DNA of 39,191 nt from Candidatus Bathyarchaeota archaeon A05DMB-3 (GTDB taxonomy: Archaea; Thermoproteota; Bathyarchaeia; Bathyarchaeales; Bathycorpusculaceae): positions 1-39,191 of the forward strand of contig JABFQN010000016.1 of NCBI GenBank assembly GCA_019685555.1, in the 5' to 3' direction. The position numbers and the translations under genes were made by a program. This document shows, piece by piece, positions 14,314 to 23,135 of this stretch (position 1 is its first letter; every line of letters starts with the position of its first letter). The notes beneath the pieces were generated by a model, which had not been told where the DNA came from, made no database searches, and was given only the letters and a program-made list of their open reading frames with translations.

Positions 14314-15564
14314 GTGGAGAAAAAGAGGGAGGAAGTAACCTGCATAAAAGCGGGTTTATTAATCGACGGAACTGGAAGAGAACCATTAACAAACCCGGTA
14401 GTTGTCATAAAAGGAGACAAAATCGCAGAAATTGGAAAAGAAAGCGAAATAAAAATTCCAGAAGAGGCAAAAATTGTTGACTTGGGAAACCTAACAATTT
14501 TGCCTGGTTTAATAGACGCCCACGTTCATATCTACGGTCGTAGAAGCTACAGTCCAGCTGAGGAGATAATAACCCCCCATGATTTGGCTGTTATTCGGTC
14601 GGTGGAAGACTGCTGGAAGATTTTGAAAGCTGGTTTCACAATGGTAAGGGACCTTGGAAGCACCATAGCCCTATCTCTGAAACGCGCAGTAAATGAGGGA
14701 ACAATCTCTGGGCCGAGAATCTTTGCCGCTGGGAGACCCATCTCCCAGACAGGTGGGCATTCAGACATTCACTACCTTCCAAGAGAAGAGGTAATAAAGA
14801 AAGGGGCATTAATCGCCGATGGTCCGGATGACTGCCGCCGCGCAGCTAGAGAAGCCTTACGAGACGGAGCAGACCTTATAAAAATAATGACTTCCGGCGG
14901 AATCGGCTCTGAGAAAGATCATCCGCGTTATCCGCAGTTTACAGTTGATGAAGTTAAGGCTATAACAGAAGAAGCCCATAGGGTTGAGCGGAGAGTTGCT
15001 TCCCACGCCGAGGGAGTTGAAGGCGTGAAAATCGCCATTTTAGGCGGAGTTGACTCAGTGGAACACGGCTTTTTCTTGGACGAGGAGTCTGTGCAAATGA
15101 TGATTAGCCGAAACATTTACTTTGTGCCCACACTCTGCCTAGTCGAAGTTTATAAAAAGGCTTTGGAACGCCCTTACGACATGCCGCCGTGGAGGCTTAA
15201 AAAACAAGAGGAATGCATAGATGCCATGCCGAAAAGTTTCATGATGGCTTACAAGGCTGGAGTTAAAATCGCCGCCGGGACAGACTATTTTGGGCCTCCT
15301 CTGAGGGCGCATGGAGACAACGCTGACGAAGCGATAACCATGGTTAAGTATGGCATGAAACCCATGGACGCGATACTTGCTGCTACAAGAAATGCTGCTG
15401 AATGCATAGGAGTGCAAAACACGGTTGGCACTGTGGAAAGGGGAAAACTTGCCGACATAATTGGAGTGCAGGGCAACCCGCTTGAGGATATAACTGTGCT
15501 TAAGAAAGTGGATTTCGTCATGAAAGAGGGAAGAATATACGTCAACAGACAAACAGCCATTTAA
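14314..15564 (+). CDS. Metal-dependent amidohydrolase (imidazolonepropionase/prolidase-like)
   Basis: This protein of about 416 residues has the amidohydrolase motifs GLIDAHVHIYG, the bridging-Lys strand DLIKIMTSGGIG, ASHAEG, SVEHGFF and the catalytic Asp in AAGTDYFG. It belongs to the branch that includes imidazolonepropionase-like and Xaa-Pro dipeptidase-like hydrolases; the substrate is not certain. A strong SD (GGAGGTGA, 14301-14308) is correctly spaced from GTG 14314, so this was taken over GTG 14305. The SD overlaps the stop codon of the D-aminoacylase, indicating coupled expression and probably joint breakdown of peptides or acylated amino acids. Confidence 0.82.
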   Translation: MEKKREEVTCIKAGLLIDGTGREPLTNPVVVIKGDKIAEIGKESEIKIPEEAKIVDLGNLTILPGLIDAHVHIYGRRSYSPAEEIITPHDLAVIRSVEDCWKILKAGFTMVRDLGSTIALSLKRAVNEGTISGPRIFAAGRPISQTGGHSDIHYLPREEVIKKGALIADGPDDCRRAAREALRDGADLIKIMTSGGIGSEKDHPRYPQFTVDEVKAITEEAHRVERRVASHAEGVEGVKIAILGGVDSVEHGFFLDEESVQMMISRNIYFVPTLCLVEVYKKALERPYDMPPWRLKKQEECIDAMPKSFMMAYKAGVKIAAGTDYFGPPLRAHGDNADEAITMVKYGMKPMDAILAATRNAAECIGVQNTVGTVERGKLADIIGVQGNPLEDITVLKKVDFVMKEGRIYVNRQTAI

Positions 15565-15633
15565 CAAAGTTTCCACTATTAAGAGATAAAAGGATTTTAA
15601 AACGAACAGCTAAAGCATTGAAGAGCTTGCAGT

Positions 15634-15894
15634 TTATTCTTCTGTGGCTCCAACAACTTTGGCTTCTGCGAATCTTCGGCTGATCCTCGTTATTCTTATT
15701 TTAACATGGTCTCCGGGCTTTGTGTTTGGTATGAAGGTTACTAAGCCTTGGATGCGGGCTATTCCTTCGCCTCTGCGGCTTGTTTCTGTAACATCAACTT
15801 CGTATTCTTTGCCTATTTCAACTGGTTTTGGTGGGAAACGTCTTTGGCTTCTTTCGAAGTCTCTTCTTCCGCCGAATCTTCTTCTTTCTTCCAT
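15634..15894 (-). CDS. TRAM domain protein 1
   Basis: This 86-residue protein has an arginine/phenylalanine-rich N-terminal tail (MEERRRFGGRRDFERSQRRF) followed by a TRAM domain: GKEYEVDVTETSRRGEGIARIQG, then FIPNTKPGDHVKIRITRI and FAEAKVV. TRAM domains are small RNA-binding beta-barrels. Stand-alone archaeal TRAM proteins are proposed to act as RNA chaperones, similar in role to bacterial cold-shock proteins. The SD AGAGGTGA lies six bases before ATG 15894. It is the last of three small nucleic-acid-binding genes in one operon. Confidence 0.88.
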   Translation of the reverse strand: MEERRRFGGRRDFERSQRRFPPKPVEIGKEYEVDVTETSRRGEGIARIQGLVTFIPNTKPGDHVKIRITRISRRFAEAKVVGATEE

Positions 15895-15935
15895 ACGTTT
15901 TCACCTCTCACGTGCGAATAAAATGTTCCGCGTTT

Positions 15936-16226
15936 TCACTCAACTGTGAGTTTTCCGTATTTTCCGACGTTCAGTTGGATTTCTCCCTTGAAACTTGTTA
16001 CGTAACCATTTTCAACTTTGACCGTGTCGTTGACGTTTATTTGATTTATCTGGTCATTCCATAGGGTTAGCTTTATAGTGCCTGTTTCGTCTGCTATGAT
16101 GGCTGTGGCCACTTTATGGGTTGTGTCGCTGAACCTTGATAGAACTTCACGTGTGGCGGATTTCTCCATCACTTTGGCTTCAACATTTACCCTTTTCATT
16201 CCGTTTCGCAGTTCCTTAATTTTCAC
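15936..16226 (-). CDS. OB-fold nucleic acid-binding protein (RPA/SOSS-B-like)
   Basis: This 96-residue protein is a single OB fold. VNVEAKVMEKSATREV forms the first strands, ATAIIADETGTIKLTLWNDQI is the conserved core found in archaeal ssDNA-binding proteins, and VKVENGYVTSFKGEIQLNVGKYGKLTV closes the barrel. It is likely to bind single-stranded DNA or RNA. It starts with GTG 16226 behind an AAGGAAGGG SD and sits two bases after TRAM protein 2. The combination of an OB-fold gene between two TRAM genes suggests a nucleic-acid chaperone set. Confidence 0.85.
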   Translation of the reverse strand: MKIKELRNGMKRVNVEAKVMEKSATREVLSRFSDTTHKVATAIIADETGTIKLTLWNDQINQINVNDTVKVENGYVTSFKGEIQLNVGKYGKLTVE

Positions 16227-16228
16227 TT

Positions 16229-16525
16229 TTACCCTTCCTTTTTGGCTATTCTCTCCGCGACAGCAAATTTCCCGCCCACCGACAGAATGCGCACTTTAAC
16301 CCTTTCGCCTATCTTGCTGTTGGGAACAAAAATCAAGTAGCCCTGAATACGGGCTATCCCATCGCCCCTACTTCCAATATCGTCAATAACAACTTCTAAC
16401 TCTTGGTTTTCCTTAACGGGTGCTGTGTGAAAAAGTGGTCTGCCGGGGTTGAAGCGTCTGCTACTTCCAAACCTTCTTGGTTTTCGCTGGATGTTTTTTG
16501 TTTTTTCTGGAAGCCTTCTTGGCAT
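16229..16525 (-). CDS. TRAM domain protein 2
   Basis: This 98-residue protein has a basic N-terminal tail (MPRRLPEKTKNIQRKPRRFG) and a TRAM domain with VKENQELEVVIDDIGSRGDGIARIQG, IFVPNSKIGERVKVRILSV and FAVAERI. It is a paralogue of the TRAM protein two genes downstream: both have the same domain and a different basic tail, so they probably arose by duplication and now bind RNA with different reach. It is the first gene of the TRAM/OB/TRAM operon. Confidence 0.88.
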   Translation of the reverse strand: MPRRLPEKTKNIQRKPRRFGSSRRFNPGRPLFHTAPVKENQELEVVIDDIGSRGDGIARIQGYLIFVPNSKIGERVKVRILSVGGKFAVAERIAKKEG

Positions 16526-16718
16526 ACTGTTTTTTCGTCCTTATCGCGGAACCAGCCTTTTCCCGCCAAACTCAAGTGCCTTCAAACACCGAGTTTCCAG
16601 CTAAAGGCCAGTTAGCAACACAAATAGCATCCACGCATATAAATCTTGCTAGGGTAAACAGTATATATGGCTGCATGTCATTTGTTATGATACGCTCATA
16701 TGGTGATGGGGCTTAAAA

Positions 16719-17453
16719 TTGCCGGAAACAAAGCAAAAAAAGCCCATAATCCAACTGGTAGACGTTTACAAAGAATACAGAGCTGGAACCATTTCAACAT
16801 TAGCCCTAAAAAGGGTAAACTTCCAAATACACAGGGAGCAGGTTATCGCCATAATGGGGCCTTCCGGTTCTGGAAAAACTACACTTCTTAACATGATAGG
16901 GCTTCTGGACAGACCTACAAAAGGGAAGATTTTCTTCGACGGTCTTGACGTTTTAAGGCTTGACGATAAAACATTGGCGAATTTACGCAACACCAAGCTT
17001 GGCTTCGTCTTTCAAACCTTCAATTTAGTCAATAGGTTAAGTGTTTTTGAAAATGTTGAGCTGCCCCTTATACCTCGCGGGATTCCCCGAGGTGTTAGGG
17101 CAAAAATGGTTTTGGATGCTATAATAAAAGTCGGCGGCGATGAAAGTTGGCTTTCCAAAAAGCCGAACCAGCTTTCGGGTGGACAACAGCAACGGGTGGC
17201 AATTGCAAGAGCCATCGTTGGAAAACCAGTTGTGTTGTTGGCGGACGAGCCCACAGGCAACTTGGACAGAGCCTCCGCCAAAGTTGTCGTAAAAACTTTC
17301 TTAAACCTTAACAAGGCAGGACACACCGTGGTGGTTGTAACTCACGACCCCGAGGTGGCAAACTGCATGGATAAAATATATGTCATAAGAGATGGCGAAA
17401 TTATAGACGAATACTCGTCTAATAAGGCAGAATCCCTTATTAACAAAGTTTAA
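16719..17453 (+). CDS. ABC transporter ATP-binding protein (MacB/LolD-type)
   Basis: This 244-residue ATPase has all key motifs: Walker A GPSGSGKT (residues 47-54), Q-loop around Gln99 (VFQTFNL), signature LSGGQ (152-156), Walker B VVLLADE (171-177) and the H-loop His209 in VVTHDPEV. Its sequence type (VYKEYRAG..., [17 protein letters not shown]) is that of the LolCDE/MacB subfamily, which drives FtsX-fold permeases from the cytoplasm rather than solute channels. It starts at TTG 16719 after a GGTGATGGGG stretch. The two following genes, 26 and 21 bases apart, encode a giant exported protein and the permease. Confidence 0.92.
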   Translation: MPETKQKKPIIQLVDVYKEYRAGTISTLALKRVNFQIHREQVIAIMGPSGSGKTTLLNMIGLLDRPTKGKIFFDGLDVLRLDDKTLANLRNTKLGFVFQTFNLVNRLSVFENVELPLIPRGIPRGVRAKMVLDAIIKVGGDESWLSKKPNQLSGGQQQRVAIARAIVGKPVVLLADEPTGNLDRASAKVVVKTFLNLNKAGHTVVVVTHDPEVANCMDKIYVIRDGEIIDEYSSNKAESLINKV

Positions 17454-17479
17454 AAACTCATAGAACAGGTGGAGCAGAC

Positions 17480-20400
17480 ATGAAAACCTTAAAGAAAATT
17501 TTAACCCTCATGTTAGTCCTTACACTAACACTGCAATATTTGTCAATGCTTGCAAATAGAACCTATGGAAACACAACACACGACTTCAACATCGTCCACA
17601 TTAATGTAAGGTCTTCAGCAGACACGGCGGACATATACCCAGGCAGCAGAGGAGTTACATTAAAGATTCAAGCAGTCTACCAGAATGATACTCCAGCCAT
17701 GAGCGTGGTTGGGTGGCTTAACACAACAGAGGGCATAAGCTTTAACGCGAGAAGTGGAGCATGTTCCCCAGCACAACTGCTTAACGGAAGCATAGCTGAA
17801 AACGTGAGCAAAGGCGTCTACGTTGCATTTGAGTATTTACTTGACATTTCCCGTTCCGTCAATACTGGAAATCACACTTTGTGGCTTAATATAACCTACG
17901 TTAGAGAAAGCATCTTCACACATGAACTGCATCCAATAAACGTAACAGTTTCGCCTTATCCTCCCATATCTTTAAGAGTTGTAGACGCCTATTTTTCACC
18001 CGCCTCTTATCCGGATTCCGTTGACACGAACCTTTACGTAATCCTAGAAAACAATGGCAGCACCATAACATCTACAAATTTCAACATAACACTACCGGAA
18101 AACTTCACCATTAAAAATCCGCGGGCAAGCACAGGCCTTGTCAACAGAGGAGACCGTTTCACATTAACTTTTACGGGGATATCCATACCAACAAATGCTC
18201 AAGTCGGCTTTTATAATGGCACCATCTATGCAGACTGCAGCGCAAGAACAGAAGACGGAGTTGCCTACAGCAACACTACAATGTTAAATGTCAAGATAAG
18301 TGTAGAAAGCCCACCTCCAGAAGAACCCATCATGATGGCGGCTGTAAACACACTTTATAATGGTGTTCCAGCACCGCTGCTCCCATCCGCAAGAAACGCT
18401 GTTTTGAGGGTATACCTCATCAATAGGCTTACTGACGCCATAAGCGCTATGGCTTTGAACATCACAGTTCCAGATGGAATGCATGTCAGAGCTGTTTCCG
18501 GCACATACATTAACGGAATGGTGTCCGGCGGCACATGTTACGTCGATATTACCCTTGATATTGACTCCAATGTTGCGGAAGGAAAATATGATGGAGTGTT
18601 GAACGTGACTTACCTCAAAATTGTTTCCGGCGCGTCCTTTCTGTTAAATCAAACTGTGAGTTTCCCAATTAACGTGGAGAGTGTTCACAGCTATATGTCT
18701 GAGTTGGTTCTTGTTAGTGCTTACTGGGGATATCCAGATCCAACACCCGTTTACTCTATCTCGCGGTATGTGCCATTAACAATTAGGCTAGTCAATTATG
18801 GGCGGTATGATGTCTGGGGTGTTGTTGTAAACGCCTCTTCACGGAGTCTCATGCCTATAAAAGATTCGGAGGCTTGTGCTGCAACAGTTGCAAGGGGAGG
18901 CTCATGCACGGCGGTTTTCTACTTCGATATAGACACCACTGCCTTAAGCGTTCCGGTAGATGTCTCGGCAAACTATATATTTGCAGAGTTTGGAACCCAC
19001 ATCAGCGCGGTTAGGAATTTTACAGTTTCTTTACCCGTGGAAATTTATCCAGCTTCTGAAAGCATCTTATCCATAGTTGACGCTGGTTGGCAAAACGGCG
19101 TCAACGTCTTTCCGCAAACAAGCAACGCCACGTATCAAGTAACATTGGCGAATAGGGCGCCTTACTCGATAAGCGGGATAAACCTCAAATTGAAGCTTCC
19201 AGAAGGAATCGCTTCGAAAGGGCGAAACGAAGCAACATCATACATTGAAGGCCCCATAAGAAGCTTAGCCACGTTCACCGCCTCATTCACAATTTCAGTT
19301 GACAACATACAAGTAGGAAGCTACAACGCAAACCTAACAGTTGACTGTATACTGCTTTCCGGCGGTCCAGGAGTTAGGCGTATCGAAAACTTCACTGTAC
19401 AGATATTTGTAAACGATGATGTTTCAGCCTTGGAAATTGTGGAATCCAGATGGTATGAAGGCACGGTTGGACCCCAAACCTATGGCGCCCACCTAATAGT
19501 ACTGATTAGAAATGTTTACGTGGACGGGCTTCATGGCGCAATACTCGAAATCGACTTACCGGAAGGCATCTACAACGCCATAGACAACTCAAGCCATATT
19601 AAAGCCACGCCCTTATCCGTGCAGCTACAATTGCCACTACAACAACAGAATCTCGCGGAAATTTTAAACGCGTTTTTAAGCTCCCAACAGGCGAATCCAG
19701 CGCAGGTTTACGGCAGAGGAGACATTTTAACTTTCACACTAGCCCTCAACCTTTTCGACGTTGAAGTTGGAAGCTACACGTTAGATGGGCGGCTTTCCTA
19801 CATTGACTTGTGGGGCGGCAGCAGAAAAATCCCACTGACGATTTCAGTTGCCGTGCTTGGAAAAGCCGGATACATCGAAGTCGCCATAGACCAAAGTATA
19901 AGTGTAAGAAGCCGCTACGTTAACACTTCGCTTACACTTGTAAACCATGGAAGCACACCAATGTATGACGTTTACATAGCTGTTTCGCCATATCAAGGAA
20001 CACCCATCCTAATAGCGTCCCCAACAGTGAACCATGTTGAAAAAATAGACCCTGGAAAGGAATTCGCAATACCCATAACGTTAGCCTACAACCCTATTGG
20101 GTTTTATGCCCAAACTGGCGCGGCGCCAGCCATAACTTATGGGCCTGTCCCCTTAATTGTTTCAGTCTTCTATAGAGACGCAAGCGGATACTATCGAACC
20201 TTCAATAACTCCGTGACGGTTGTTGTTGAACCCTTCATAGAGCTTTTAATAAGAAATGTGCGGGGCACAGGAACAAACGCCTCCTCAACCGTAACTGGAA
20301 TCCTTGTTAATTATGGCTCTTCAACAGCCTACCGCGTCGAGGTAGAACTGAAAATCGGAGACACTGTGCAGTCTGAAAATATAGGAGATGTCGGCCCCGG

Positions 20401-20668
20401 CGAGGAGGTTGCCTTCAGAGTAGACGTAGACAAGTATAATGCCACAGCCCTTCTTACGATGAAGTACTATAACATTTTCAACGAAAGGGAATCTAAGGAG
20501 ATGAACGTTAGCATAGCACTGCGGGAAGAAGCTGCACCTCCAATAACACATGAAGAGTGGACTATTGAGAGGTGGATTATCGTGGCTGGTGTAATTGTTT
20601 TCCTAGCAATAGCAGCAGTAATGATTTATAGAATGCTGAAGAAGACAAGGCTAGAGGCAACCGTCTAA
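17480..20668 (+). CDS. Large exported beta-sandwich repeat protein (COG1361-like), membrane anchored
   Basis: This 1062-residue protein begins with a signal peptide (KKILTLMLVLTLTLQYLSML) and ends with one transmembrane helix (WIIVAGVIVFLAIAAVMIY) plus a short basic tail, so nearly all of it faces outside. The ectodomain is built of about five or six Ig-like repeats of roughly 130 residues. Each repeat opens with a strand like LVSAYWG, SIVDAGWQNG or IVESRWYEG, and then has a 'V...LVN...' strand and an 'LPEG' turn. Many N-glycosylation sequons (NxS/T) are present. COG1361-type proteins next to MacB-like ABC genes are common in archaea. It probably acts as the extracellular partner of the permease; its ligand is unknown. 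Confidence 0.82.
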   Translation: MKTLKKILTLMLVLTLTLQYLSMLANRTYGNTTHDFNIVHINVRSSADTADIYPGSRGVTLKIQAVYQNDTPAMSVVGWLNTTEGISFNARSGACSPAQLLNGSIAENVSKGVYVAFEYLLDISRSVNTGNHTLWLNITYVRESIFTHELHPINVTVSPYPPISLRVVDAYFSPASYPDSVDTNLYVILENNGSTITSTNFNITLPENFTIKNPRASTGLVNRGDRFTLTFTGISIPTNAQVGFYNGTIYADCSARTEDGVAYSNTTMLNVKISVESPPPEEPIMMAAVNTLYNGVPAPLLPSARNAVLRVYLINRLTDAISAMALNITVPDGMHVRAVSGTYINGMVSGGTCYVDITLDIDSNVAEGKYDGVLNVTYLKIVSGASFLLNQTVSFPINVESVHSYMSELVLVSAYWGYPDPTPVYSISRYVPLTIRLVNYGRYDVWGVVVNASSRSLMPIKDSEACAATVARGGSCTAVFYFDIDTTALSVPVDVSANYIFAEFGTHISAVRNFTVSLPVEIYPASESILSIVDAGWQNGVNVFPQTSNATYQVTLANRAPYSISGINLKLKLPEGIASKGRNEATSYIEGPIRSLATFTASFTISVDNIQVGSYNANLTVDCILLSGGPGVRRIENFTVQIFVNDDVSALEIVESRWYEGTVGPQTYGAHLIVLIRNVYVDGLHGAILEIDLPEGIYNAIDNSSHIKATPLSVQLQLPLQQQNLAEILNAFLSSQQANPAQVYGRGDILTFTLALNLFDVEVGSYTLDGRLSYIDLWGGSRKIPLTISVAVLGKAGYIEVAIDQSISVRSRYVNTSLTLVNHGSTPMYDVYIAVSPYQGTPILIASPTVNHVEKIDPGKEFAIPITLAYNPIGFYAQTGAAPAITYGPVPLIVSVFYRDASGYYRTFNNSVTVVVEPFIELLIRNVRGTGTNASSTVTGILVNYGSSTAYRVEVELKIGDTVQSENIGDVGPGEEVAFRVDVDKYNATALLTMKYYNIFNERESKEMNVSIALREEAAPPITHEEWTIERWIIVAGVIVFLAIAAVMIYRMLKKTRLEATV

Positions 20669-20689
20669 AAACACGGAAGAGGCACAGAA

Positions 20690-21901
20690 ATGCTGGCGGA
20701 TTTTTTGAGGCTCTCTTTGAAGGCTTTAAGCGAGAGAAGAGCCAGAGCAGTCCTAACGATAGTAGGAATAGCCATAGGACCCCTAATCCTCGTCATGATG
20801 AGTTCCGTGGTTGGAAGCTATTCTGAATACATAGTGGAAAGAATCACGTCGCTTGGACAAAACGCCATAGCAATTTTTCCAACAGAAAACTACAGGCTTG
20901 ACGCGGAAGACCTAAACTATATTAGGACTTTTGACGCGGTCAAAAGGGCTGAACCCTTTTACAACACGCAGGGAATCGTGAAAAGAGGAACAGAAGAAAC
21001 AAAAGTGTCAATCTTCGCCGTAGACTATAACCTACTCTTTGAAGCTATTGGAAGCCTAGAAATAGGAGAAGGAGCCATTCCACCTGAAACAGATACACTA
21101 AGCTCGATAATTGGCAGAAAAATAGCCTTTAAGGACGACACGAGGCACTTTAGCCTACACGACGTTTTAACAGTGACTGTGCCAAAAATTGAGGGAGGCA
21201 AAATAACTGGCAAGAAAACCGTGAACGTGGTTGTAAGCGCTATTCTGGAAGAGTATGGCGGCGCCCTCATAGTGGACCCAGACTCTACAATCTTCATGAG
21301 TCTTGAAGCTGGCAGAAGACTTCTTGGACTGGATAAGTGGTCTGGAGTCCTCGTATTGGCGGATAATCCGGCGAATGTTAAGCCAACCGTCTCAGCCTTA
21401 AGGCAATATTATGAGGAGAAAGTGCAAATAATTGCCTTCAGCTCCATTGCTGAAGCCATATCCAGCGTAACCAGCGCCATAACCTTCATAAACTTTTCAA
21501 CATCGCTTTCAGCCTTTGCAGTGGCGGTTGCTGGAGTAGCCGCAACAATGATAACTTCGGTTATGGAGCGAACCCGTGAGATAGGCGTAATGAAAGCCAT
21601 AGGCTACACAAACTTTCAAATTCTGCTGATGATACTTTTGGAGTCGATAATGATGAGCCTTGTGGGAGCAACTGCGGGAATATCAACGGGCGTTGTGGGC
21701 GCCTACATCCTCTCCTCAAGGGGGTTTAGAATAGGCGGCATAGGCGAAAGCGGAATAACCCTACAGCTAAACCCCTTGATAACGCCAACCCTAATAATTC
21801 AAACATTAGCCCTAACAATTCTCATAGGATTGGCTGGCGGAGTCCTCCCAGCCTACAGAGCCTCAAAAATACCACCAGTAGTAGCCTTAAGATATGAATA
21901 G
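20690..21901 (+). CDS. FtsX/MacB-type ABC permease
   Basis: This 403-residue permease has the MacB/FtsX topology: one N-terminal helix (VLTIVGIAIGPLILVMMSSVVG), a large extracytoplasmic domain of about 200 residues, and three C-terminal helices. The MacB-like coupling segment is MERTREIGVMKAIGYTNFQIL, and the end GGVLPAYRASKIPPVVALRYE is diagnostic of the family. Such permeases use ATP in the cytoplasm to do mechanical work on substrates outside the membrane. It starts at ATG after GGAAGAGG and completes the ATPase / ectoprotein / permease operon. Confidence 0.9.
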   Translation: MLADFLRLSLKALSERRARAVLTIVGIAIGPLILVMMSSVVGSYSEYIVERITSLGQNAIAIFPTENYRLDAEDLNYIRTFDAVKRAEPFYNTQGIVKRGTEETKVSIFAVDYNLLFEAIGSLEIGEGAIPPETDTLSSIIGRKIAFKDDTRHFSLHDVLTVTVPKIEGGKITGKKTVNVVVSAILEEYGGALIVDPDSTIFMSLEAGRRLLGLDKWSGVLVLADNPANVKPTVSALRQYYEEKVQIIAFSSIAEAISSVTSAITFINFSTSLSAFAVAVAGVAATMITSVMERTREIGVMKAIGYTNFQILLMILLESIMMSLVGATAGISTGVVGAYILSSRGFRIGGIGESGITLQLNPLITPTLIIQTLALTILIGLAGGVLPAYRASKIPPVVALRYE

Positions 21902-21922
21902 GGCAGAGGCACCGGGGCAAGA

Positions 21923-23086
21923 CTAGACTTGCATCAAAAATCCCTCAATAAACACTGCGACGAAGTAGGCTACAAAAGCTATGAGAAGACTTGTAGTCCA
22001 TGAAAACTCTGTAGTTAAGCGAACGGCTATGGCGCAAAGAGACACCGTCCACATCAGCATGGCTACTTGAATGCCACTGTAGACAAGGTTTACAAGCCAC
22101 GTTTCCTCTGCAATTTTTTGGTAGGCGCTTTCAGCCTCACCCTCAACCCCGCCCATATATCCAAAAGAATACTTGAGCGTTGGCAGAGTGGAAAAAGCCG
22201 CTGTGCTTATTGCAGCTTGTATAAACATGGTTACTAATGCGAACCCAGCTAAAATCAGCATGACCCGCCAAACTGTTTTAGCCTTAAAAGCCTTTGTTAG
22301 GATGTAGATTACCCCGCCAAGCAAAACCCATCTAATAATAAACTGCATAAATGAATAAAGAGCATAAACAGCCATATAACTGGTTACACTTTCCGCATAA
22401 GGCTTAAAAACACCGCCGAAAAACAAACCGTCAATTAAAACCCTTATGTTGGAAGTTTGATTCCACGTAAACTCTAACATTAAGCCAGTTATTTCTGACC
22501 AGTTGGCTGTTGCTGTTCCATGCCAATCGCCATCTGCAAGGGGAATCGTTAAATTGTTCCAGATATTAGCTGTGGCATTGGTAAATTCTCCAGTTACGTT
22601 TCGGTAAAAAAAGTTGCTGAGAGAATGAGTGGAATAAAGATACAACGAAACATTATTAGGCGGATAGGTTGGACTTGTCCACTTCGCCCTCAAATAAAGC
22701 TTTGTAAAGCCGTCTTGACTTGAACAGTTTACCGGTCCTATATCTTGCAGTTGCACAGAGATTTTGTCGCTGCTTTCTGCCGAAAATTCTATGCTTCTAT
22801 TTCCATAGTAATACCCGGCAATAAAGTCATTGAAATTCTCTATTGGAGGGGCTCCAGTGGGGGATGCCCATCTGGTCGCGTTTTCAGTCCATTCATCCAA
22901 CCGAGCTGACGGAGGCAAAGTTTCTTCAACATAGGTTTTTGTGACGAGAACATAGGCGGAGCTCAAGTTTGCAACAATAAAAAGAACCATTATTAATACG
23001 GGTCCAATGTATTTTGGGTTTTGAGCTACCTCTCTTAAAGTTTCACGAGGCGCGTATATGACCTTGAATATGCCGTACGCAAACAA
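21923..23086 (-). CDS. Yip1-like membrane protein with extracytoplasmic jelly-roll insert
   Basis: This protein of 387 residues starts with a Yip1-type N-terminus (IFKVIYAPRETLREVAQNPKYIGPVLIMVLF) and its first helix. An insert of about 180 residues follows, rich in beta strands, aromatic residues and N-glycosylation sequons (NVS, NVT, NAT, NLT, NWS, NQT). It resembles a carbohydrate-binding or ConA-like sandwich. Five C-terminal helices follow (from AVYALYSFMQFIIRWVLLGG). The fold suggests a sensor or scaffold in the membrane; no function is established. TTG 23086 has GGAG eight bases upstream. It is convergent with the ABC operon. Confidence 0.65.
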   Translation of the reverse strand: MFAYGIFKVIYAPRETLREVAQNPKYIGPVLIMVLFIVANLSSAYVLVTKTYVEETLPPSARLDEWTENATRWASPTGAPPIENFNDFIAGYYYGNRSIEFSAESSDKISVQLQDIGPVNCSSQDGFTKLYLRAKWTSPTYPPNNVSLYLYSTHSLSNFFYRNVTGEFTNATANIWNNLTIPLADGDWHGTATANWSEITGLMLEFTWNQTSNIRVLIDGLFFGGVFKPYAESVTSYMAVYALYSFMQFIIRWVLLGGVIYILTKAFKAKTVWRVMLILAGFALVTMFIQAAISTAAFSTLPTLKYSFGYMGGVEGEAESAYQKIAEETWLVNLVYSGIQVAMLMWTVSLCAIAVRLTTEFSWTTSLLIAFVAYFVAVFIEGFLMQV

Positions 23087-23135
23087 TGTCTATGCTCCGC
23101 GCATATTTTGTTTTGGCTTGTTTATTAAAGGTTCG

